Below, in pieces: positions 57,420 through 64,000 of a stretch of DNA of 64,000 nucleotides. The stretch covers positions 15,427,485 through 15,491,484 of the forward strand of contig NC_088296.1 in NCBI RefSeq assembly GCF_032854445.1, in the 5' to 3' direction. The notes beneath the pieces are model-generated. The model worked only from the letters and a program-made list of their open reading frames with translations, did no database searches and was not told the origin of the DNA. The position numbers and the translations under genes were made by a program. This DNA comes from Liolophura sinensis. Lineage: Eukaryota > Mollusca > Polyplacophora > Chitonida > Chitonidae. How positions within the stretch are numbered: position 1 is the stretch's first letter; each line of letters begins with the position of its first letter.

Positions 57420-57627
57420 GTATGTCTCTGTTTTAGAATAAGGCCCATATATGTGAGAAACTTGCATGGGGTATTTTTGCCTTTACCGCTGCAGTGCATG
57501 TTTACTACAAGCTTGACGTGAGTTATTTATGATCACACATGAAGAGTGTGACGTATATACTACAGACAAAAAAGTACATGACATCAGGGCGTTTTGTGAA
57601 AGGCGGAGTTTAGAATCAATCCCTAAA

Positions 57628-57832
57628 TGGTTTATTTATTTATTTGATGGACGTTTTTCACGGTACTGGTAGTCAAGAACATTTGATTGGAGGAAACTGG
57701 ACAGAACTCGGAGGAACCCCAGACAATCCGTTGGTTGCTGGTAGACCTCTCATGTACGGCCGGAGAGGAAGCCAACATGACCTGGACTTGAACTCACAGC
57801 GACAGCATTGGCCAGAGGTTCCTGACAATCCC
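57628..57832 (-). mobile_element. SINE-A, diverged, minus strand
   Basis: TTTATTTATTTGATGGACG, ACGGCCGGAGAGGAAGCC and CTTGAACTCACAGCGAC match the family; the middle is diverged. Confidence 0.8.
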
Positions 57833-57943
57833 TAACAGAGAAAAACTGACAAAACGCCAGATTGGTTGATAGGTGACGGCTGTGTGTGACCATTTTCACA
57901 TTTGAACCGTATTATTTTAGTTTCTTTATTAAATATAGCTTTC

Positions 57944-58218
57944 GGGGCCTCCGTGGCTCAGTCGGTTAAAGCGCTAGCGCAGCGTAATGACCCAGGAGTC
58001 TCTCACCAATGCGGTCGCTGTGAGTTCAAGTCCAGCTCATGCTGGCTTCCTCTCCGGCCGTACGTGAGAAGGTCTCTCAGCAACCTGCGGATGGTCGTGG
58101 GTTTCCTCCGGGCTCTGCCCGGTTTCCACCCACCATAAAGCTGGCCGCCGTCGTATAAGTGAAATATTCTTGAGTACGGCGTAAAACACCAATCAAAAAA
58201 AAAAAAAAAAAAATATAT
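57944..58218 (+). mobile_element. SINE-A, full length, TSD ATATAGCTTTC
   Basis: Flanked by ATATAGCTTTC at 57933-57943 and 58219-58229. Complete from GGGGCCTCCGTGGCTCAGTC to CACCAATCAA and a pure A tail. Best reference copy of the family. Confidence 0.95.
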
Positions 58219-58399
58219 ATATAGCTTTCATTTCTACTAAAAATACAGAGAATGGTTAATAATAGTAAACGGTTACGTCAATGTTGCAGTATTCACGTAG
58301 TCTGGGTGTTTGACCGGCTATCATGGAGGGATAAGAATAGAGTTGAGGTGTGATAGACTGGCATATATTGGTGACCAAGAAAATAAACCCCCAAATGAG

Positions 58400-58490
58400 G
58401 TCAGTCAACTAAGGTCAGGACGAGAATAACGAACTGCGAGACAAACTAGACCGGGTATATAAACGCTGCCTACAGAAGTCTGAACCAGAG
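58400..58490 (+). promoter_or_regulatory. TATA promoter of the Death-domain paralogue
   Basis: TATATAAA at 58456-58463, preceded by GTCAACTAAGGTCAGGAC and ACAAACTAG and followed by TCTGAACCAGA, as in the promoter at 55184. Confidence 0.65.
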
Positions 58491-58547
58491 CATAAACGCC
58501 AAAGAGACCATAGATTTAGCAGTATAGCCAGTACTTTTTAGTTGGAC

Positions 58548-59507
58548 ATGGAGACGATGTATGATTCGGCGAAACACATCACCGACACCTGGGCAAGGTT
58601 GGCAAACGAGTTAAGGGAGATAACCGAGGAGATGAGTAAGAACGAAGACGAACTATACAGCGGAGTACAGCCAATGAAATATCTTCACGAGGTATTTGGA
58701 TGTTTGAGAGGATTACCTGGAATTTCTAAGCCTATCAGAAGCTTTGAGGACATACTGCATTCTTTACAGAACGCCAGTGCCAGGTCTGGCAAAGATGTGA
58801 AACCCAGATTTGTGAATTCTTTACAGGATTATGTTGATACACACGAAATTGCTCTAGGAGATGTGAACGAACTGTGTAAACGCCTTGATCGAGTTTTGTG
58901 TACAGTGGAAGACTGCTATGGTGGCTACGAACACGTGGACAGCGAAGAAGCTGACTTTTACATAAAGCTTAATATTCGTATCCACAAAGCTAAGGAAACA
59001 TTTGAAAAGACAAGTGCCATACTGAAGTGCCTTAGGAACAGTAGTGATTATTGCGAATTTCTCAGCGAAGAAGGGTGGTCCCTAGATTTGCGTCTAGCTC
59101 TAGACTGCGAAACTTTCCCCGTTCTCAGACTGCTACCCGACCTAGGACAGAAACTTCTGGCTTCTTGGCTGAGAAGTGACAGAGTTTATGTGGATACGAT
59201 ACAAAACGAGGTGGGTAGACTGAAAAGTCTGGTTTCTCGTCAAGAATGGAAGATTCGGCGGACAGAGATCCACCAGAAGGAACTCTTCACAGCGTTGAGG
59301 GCGGCTCAGTATGAAGTCGGTTATGACTGCGAAAAGCAGTGTGATGATATAAAACGACATCTGACAGAGGATTCAGGTTGTGGACTTGACCCTTCCTCTC
59401 AGTCTGCACGTTTGAGGACGCGTCTTCTCACCACAGATATAACGGGGCACGTGCAACAGTCACGACATTGTGCGAGACATTACGCGAGTTGGACGAGATC
59501 AGGCTGA
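58548..59507 (+). pseudogene. Inverted paralogue that lost its Death domain
   Basis: 319 codons from the ATG that matches the start at 55183 (an upstream TTG adds two codons but is not the start). Residues 1-293 are nearly identical to the 547-aa protein, with a 6-residue in-frame gap (SVCSSCQD region). Then about 613 bp of the parent (54286 down to 53674) is missing and replaced by a few bases, which removes the rest of the coiled coil, the linker and most of the Death domain and shifts the frame. The last 26 residues are out-of-frame Death-domain sequence ending at 59505-59507. Homology continues past the stop to the parental stop equivalent near 59565. It could still make an N-terminal fragment; I call it a probable pseudogene because the signature domain is lost. 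Confidence 0.75.
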
Positions 59508-59932
59508 TGGAAAAAATCGAAGACAGGGAAAACCAATCTTTTCTTCCCGATATCAGGAGTGACTGAATATGGACATTGGAATTAGAATATGAGAAAAACT
59601 GTGCAAATCTTTCTCTAATTTGCGCGGTTAAGACTTTAATGTGTAATGACAGGCCGTGATCGAAACCGTGCAATTTAATTGATGGACTTTAAGTGCAATA
59701 TGTTTTCTCAGTTTTATGGGGGTTTTTTCATGCTAAAACTGTTATTATAAGTAGTCTGACTGTGACTGATAGTTTATCTCTGTTGGATTTGAATTGTTTT
59801 TGTTAAAGACTTGTACTTAATCAAATATGCCAAAAATGTGTTTCAGGTCATTTCTGTTAAATGGCTCTCCACATACGTTGAATTTATTATTGATATTATT
59901 GACGTATGTGTAAAATTTGACATTTTAAATTT

Positions 59933-59938
59933 AATAAA
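59933..59938 (+). terminator. Candidate poly(A) signal AATAAA
   Basis: Lies about 370 bp past the paralogue's ancestral stop in AT-rich sequence. Confidence 0.4.
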
Positions 59939-60326
59939 ATTCTAAAATATATATTCAAGTTTCTGATGTTCATTTCATAATAACCCTATAAAGACCGCCA
60001 TATAAAAGTCTTTTATTGGGTTTTTTAATAATAACACATAGTAGGCATTTCGTGAAACGGTGTAACGGATTGTTGAAGTAATATTTTGATTTCTGCGGAT
60101 ACCGGTACAATCTTATTCGGGTTATGCTTAAGATGTATATACATGTATCTGGTAAGGCCTTGCTGGCAATAAGCCATCCAAAGTGTTGCTCAAGGCACAG
60201 TCCTTCTTCAGTTCAGCACCGCGTGACGTTATCTAATAGGGCTTGCAGATCTGTATGTCAGACATGGAGAATTTCGCCAGTGTCTTGTCAAATGGTAGGT
60301 GGTTTATTGTGGGCACTCCGTAATAT
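59939..60326. other. Unassigned spacer
   Basis: No gene recognised. Confidence 0.45.
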
Positions 60327-60567
60327 TTATTTATGTATTTAATCAGTGTATTACGCTGTATTACTATATTTCACGTATGCGACGGCAGCCAGCATAATGG
60401 TGGAAGGAAAGTAGGCAGGGCCCGGGGGAAGCCCACTACCATCCGCAGGTTGCTGGAAAACCCTTCCACGTACTACCGCAAAACAAGCTTGAGTAGGACT
60501 TGAACTCACAGCGACCCTATTGGTGAGAGGGTCCTGGGTCATTGCACCACCTCAGCCACGGAGGGCC
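60327..60567 (-). mobile_element. SINE-A, diverged, minus strand
   Basis: TTTATGTATTTAATCAGTGT, CCATCCGCAGGTTGCTGG and GAACTCACAGCGACC are visible, ending at the tRNA-like TCAGCCACGGAGGGCCCC. Confidence 0.85.
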
Positions 60568-60847
60568 CCGCTTCGCAAGAAAACTGGCCTGTATCGTAGA
60601 TATGAAAGATCACAACAAGTCACATTTCTTCAACCGTTTCGTACATCTAAGGGCAAATAAGAGCAAAGGGCAAAGTAATTTATTCACCTCAGTTTTTATT
60701 AATTATTCGCATAATTTACGTTTGCCAACATTGTGACTGCACAGAAAATACATCTGGTTATCAATCTAGACGGAGACATTCTCTGGCAATGTATTTAAAA
60801 CGCTGTACATGAACAAATTAATTTATGTATCCGTCTTGCCTTTCCAT

Positions 60848-61032
60848 TTAAACGGATACAGAATGGATTCTGACTGGCTGATGTGAAAGATAGGCTAGTC
60901 CAGGCCATATCTCACCTAAGTTGAATTTTAGGTATGGCACATTTATTCAAGTGTAACCGAGACTGTAGGGTTTAACCCAGAAAGCCCTATCTCCACTGTT
61001 AGCCAATCAGCGTCGATTCTGTATCACTTTAA
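60848..61032 (+). mobile_element. MITE, family F (TTAA ends)
   Basis: Left TTAAACGGATACAGAATGG, TCTGACTGGCTGATG; right complement TTAAAGTGATACAGAATCG, GCTGATTGGCTAACAG. TTAA at both outer ends fits a TTAA target site as in piggyBac-type elements. 185 bp, non-coding. Confidence 0.75.
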
Positions 61033-61224
61033 GTATATATTTAAAGAATATGTTGATAAAATATAAATATATGTTCACGCGAAGGACACAAGTGACGGTC
61101 TAACCCTAAACAACAACATGTGCGTCGCAACGGCTCCCAAGGTTGAGCTTCCTAGTTGTGGCAGTGATATAAAGCGAGTGTAGGAGCATCACATGCCATG
61201 CATGGAGAACTGGATGTATAGACA

Positions 61225-61500
61225 GAAAGTATGTATGCTTGGGTTTTAACTCGTACAACTGTTCAGTCATATGACGACAAGGGGTTCATCTGTTGTCTGC
61301 TCTCACTGAAGAATTAAGCCGAAGACAACAGACATGACACCCCACCCAATCACATTATAGTGACAACGGGGCCAACCAGTCCTGTTTATTTGCACTTGTC
61401 TCACTGATGAACGCAGCAACAGGTACCATTTTTAAAGTCGATCCGGGTTTGATCTCTGGTTTCCCGACTTCGAGGCGGACGCTCTAACCATTGGGCCACC
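61225..61500 (-). mobile_element. SINE-B-related subfamily (B')
   Basis: Shares GTTCAGTCATATGACGAC and a tRNA-like end, but the middle (ACATGACACCCCACCCA, CAGCAACAGGTACCATTT) differs from SINE-B and matches 63795-64000. Confidence 0.7.
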
Positions 61501-61502
61501 GA

Positions 61503-61575
61503 AGTGGTCGGACAAAAGGTCTGACAGAAGGTCGGACAAAAGGCCTGGCAGAAGGTCGGACAGAAGATCTGGCAG
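61503..61575. repeat. 28-bp tandem repeat
   Basis: Copies of AAGGTCTGACAGAAGGTCGG and variants, abutting the B' element. Confidence 0.75.
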
Positions 61576-62659
61576 AGCTGGGAAAGAATGTCATATTATC
61601 TCCCAAACTAAAAATTACAGGCTGTGTAACAAACATGACATGTCGACCGTTTTCAAATACTCAAAATACACATTATCCGCATGTTTAATGATGTGGGTAG
61701 AAAGGAATTCACGGCGATGTGAACATTTCTGCTCTATACTCTGCTTTACCATAAATGTAATTTTTCTCACCAGATAACAAAAGGCTAGTGAAAACGCGAG
61801 GCTTCGTTTCCCACGATTTTGGAGCGAACAGATACTGAGTGGATGTATTTGTGTGAAAACGTGCTTGTAGGGCTATATAACACTTGTATGCGACGTGCAT
61901 ATAGAGGCTGACCGTTTTATGACGGCCACTACAGACCCGTTTTTAAACTGTATGTATAATACACATTGGCCAGTCTGAAGATATACGTCAATAGTCTCAA
62001 GATGAGATTTAATGACTATTCTTCTTCACAACGTATTTGCTTTAGGCTGCACATATGGACACTCAAAGGTGGTGTCAGCCTTGTTGTTTGGATCAGACTA
62101 TGTAATCCAGTACAGCGACCCATATATACAGAGCAGTAAAAGTTACATGGAAAAAAAAATTTTTGAAAGAGAAAAAAATTTACTTGGTTAAAAAGGAAGA
62201 GAAAGGATTCTTTTTTTAACATCCGACATTAAAAGTCGGGGCCTAAGTTTAAAAGTCCAATCTCATAATTAAGGGTTACGCCATGATCTTATCTGTATGT
62301 ATGGGGCTACTGCCTGATCGTCAAGTGACGTTTCTCAATCCCAAAATGTACTTTTAGACGACGAAGAAAACCAACACGATTTAAAGTATAACCTCCAATA
62401 ATATATGATCATTATGTCTGTTCTTTTTTAAACTGTTTAAACTTCCTTTGGGATACTTTACCGATCTACTTTATAGATACATGACGTCTAGGATTGTCTT
62501 CTCTTTCCATGCACGACATGCAGTACTACATTACATGTGACAAAGAAGTCAAGTCAAGGATATACTATACGGGTCTGACAATAATGACACTGATAGATGT
62601 GTGGCGATAAAGATAATGAAGGATCCCCTTCAACCGTCTTTTATAATTAGCTATTAGTA
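61576..62659. other. Unassigned spacer
   Basis: No gene recognised; the Phe/Lys-rich frames near 62150-62220 are from A-rich sequence. Confidence 0.5.
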
Positions 62660-62885
62660 ATTTGTTTGATTGTGGATTCACGCCATACTCAAAAATATTT
62701 CACTTATGCGACGTCGGTCCAGCATTATGGCGGGAGGCAGACCACCTGCAGATTTCTGACAGACCTTCCCACATACGACCCGAAAGGAAAGCATCATGAA
62801 CAGGACTTGAAGCCATAGCAACTGCATTGTGAGAGAGGCTCCTTCTCCTGCCGTAGCTGGCTAACTACTCGGGTACGGATGCCCT
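62660..62885 (-). mobile_element. SINE-A, diverged, minus strand
   Basis: TTTGATTGTGGATTCACGCC, ATATTTCACTTATGCGACG, CAGCATTATGGCGGGAGG, GACAGACCTTCCCACATACG. Confidence 0.85.
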
Positions 62886-62954
62886 CAACTACATCTTTAC
62901 ACGGTTTACCTGTTTGATAAAAGGATTTATTATCACGTCCTGTTTCTTGGATTG

Positions 62955-63640
62955 TACCAAGTACGCCCCAGAATTAGACTGCACCAAGGGCACCTCAGGA
63001 TTTTAAACAGTACCAAGTACACCTCAGATTTAGATTGTACCAAGGGCACCTCAGAATTTTAGGGCTGTACCAAGTACACCTCAGAATTAGATTGCACCAA
63101 GGGCACCTCAGAATTTTAGGCTGTACCAAGTACACCTCAGAATTAGATTGCACCAAGGGCACCTCAGAATTTTAGGGCTGTACCAAGTACACCTCAGAAT
63201 TAGATTGTACCAAGGGCACCTCAGAATTTTAAACAGTACCAAGTACACCCTCAGAATTAGATTGCACCAAGGGCACCTCAGAATTTTAGGCTGTACCAAG
63301 TACACCTCAGAATTAGATTGCACCAAGGGCACCTCAGAATTTTAGGGCTGTACAAGTACACCTCAGAATTAGATTGCACCAAGGGCACCTCAGAATTTTA
63401 AACAGTACCAAGTACACCTCAGATTTAGATTGTACCAAGGGCACCTCAGAATTTTAGGGCTGTACCAAGTACACCTCAGATTTAGATTGTACCAAGGGCA
63501 CCTCAGAATTTTAAACAGTACCAAGTACACCTCAGAATTAGATTGCACCAAGGGCACCTCAGAATTTTAGGCTGTACCAAGTACACCTCAGAATTAGATT
63601 GCACCAAGTACACCTCAGATTTTACGGACCTTATCATAAA
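62955..63640. repeat. 57-bp minisatellite, ~12 copies, of two half-units
   Basis: Unit TGTACCAAGTACACCTCAGA, ATTAGATTGCACCAAGGGCA, CCTCAGAATTTTAGGGC. The two halves (ACCAAGTACACCTCAGA, ACCAAGGGCACCTCAGA) are related, so a ~28-bp ancestor doubled first. Confidence 0.95.
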
Positions 63641-63794
63641 TATCACAGATGTTCAGAGTGCACATTGTACACCTGAGATTTTGCTGAGCGTACCAAATAC
63701 ACATCGCATTTTCATGCCGTATAATATACAGACCCTAGACTGCGCCAAGCACATCACAGATACCATATACATCACAGATGTTTAGACCGTACTG

Positions 63795-64000
63795 AAGTAT
63801 CATGCCGAAGACCACCCGACATGACACCCCAACCAGTCACATTATACTGACACCGGACCAGCTAGTCCTGTTTCCTTGTTCTCTCAGTGCTGAGCGACAA
63901 ACGAGGCAGCAACAGGTACCATTTCTTATAGTCTTTGGTATGACCCGACCCGGATTTGATCCCGGGTCTTCTGACTTCCACACGACTTTGTAGACCAATC
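63795..64000 (-). mobile_element. SINE B' copy, cut by window edge
   Basis: ATGCCGAAGACCACCCGACA, ACATGACACCCCAACCAGTC, GGCAGCAACAGGTACCATTT match 61225-61500. The B-box-like GGATTTGATCCCGGG is visible. Confidence 0.7.

Noticed and set aside
58542..58547. Start of the Death-domain paralogue at 58542
   Set aside because: That codon is TTG; the ATG at 58548 aligns with the start of the intact gene.

Overview
This is a stretch of animal nuclear DNA, most likely from a mollusc. It has spliced metazoan genes (GTF2A2 and a LYSMD1/2-type gene), AT-rich introns, C2H2 zinc-finger and Death-domain genes, and many copies of two tRNA-derived SINE families of a kind I associate with molluscs. The phylum call rests on recognising those SINEs and is an inference. 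There is no sign of bacterial, viral or organellar sequence.

Layout. 1-6.2 kb: SINEs, a ~460 bp tandem duplication and unassigned spacer. 6.27-9.38 kb (minus): an array of 37 near-identical C2H2 fingers, broken by three copies of the same 1-base deletion and lacking a start codon. 9.4-14.2 kb: SINE fragments, a TA microsatellite and a 1.45 kb, 19-bp minisatellite whose long open frames are an artefact. 14.86-21.12 kb (minus): GTF2A2, the TFIIA gamma subunit, reconstructed exactly from three exons (103 aa). 21.40-40.93 kb (plus): a LysM-domain gene, three exons, 259 aa, head-to-head with GTF2A2 across 281 bp; its 17 kb second intron is packed with minisatellites, SINEs and MITEs. 41-53 kb: no recognised gene, more minisatellites, MITEs and SINEs. 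53.5-55.2 kb (minus): an intronless 547-aa protein with a coiled coil and a C-terminal Death domain. 58.5-59.6 kb (plus): an inverted paralogue of it that keeps the promoter and N-terminal half but has lost the Death domain. 60-64 kb: MITE, SINEs and a 57-bp minisatellite.

The genes do not form a pathway. GTF2A2 and the LysM gene probably share a bidirectional promoter. The Death-domain pair is a lineage-specific duplication, perhaps in innate immune or cell-death signalling. The strongest unusual signal is the zinc-finger array: across 37 otherwise homogenised fingers, recognition-helix variation falls almost only at the DNA-contacting positions -1, +3 and +6, as in PRDM9-type arrays. The second is the mobile-element record: target-site duplications, nested insertions and empty sites can be read directly inside the window.
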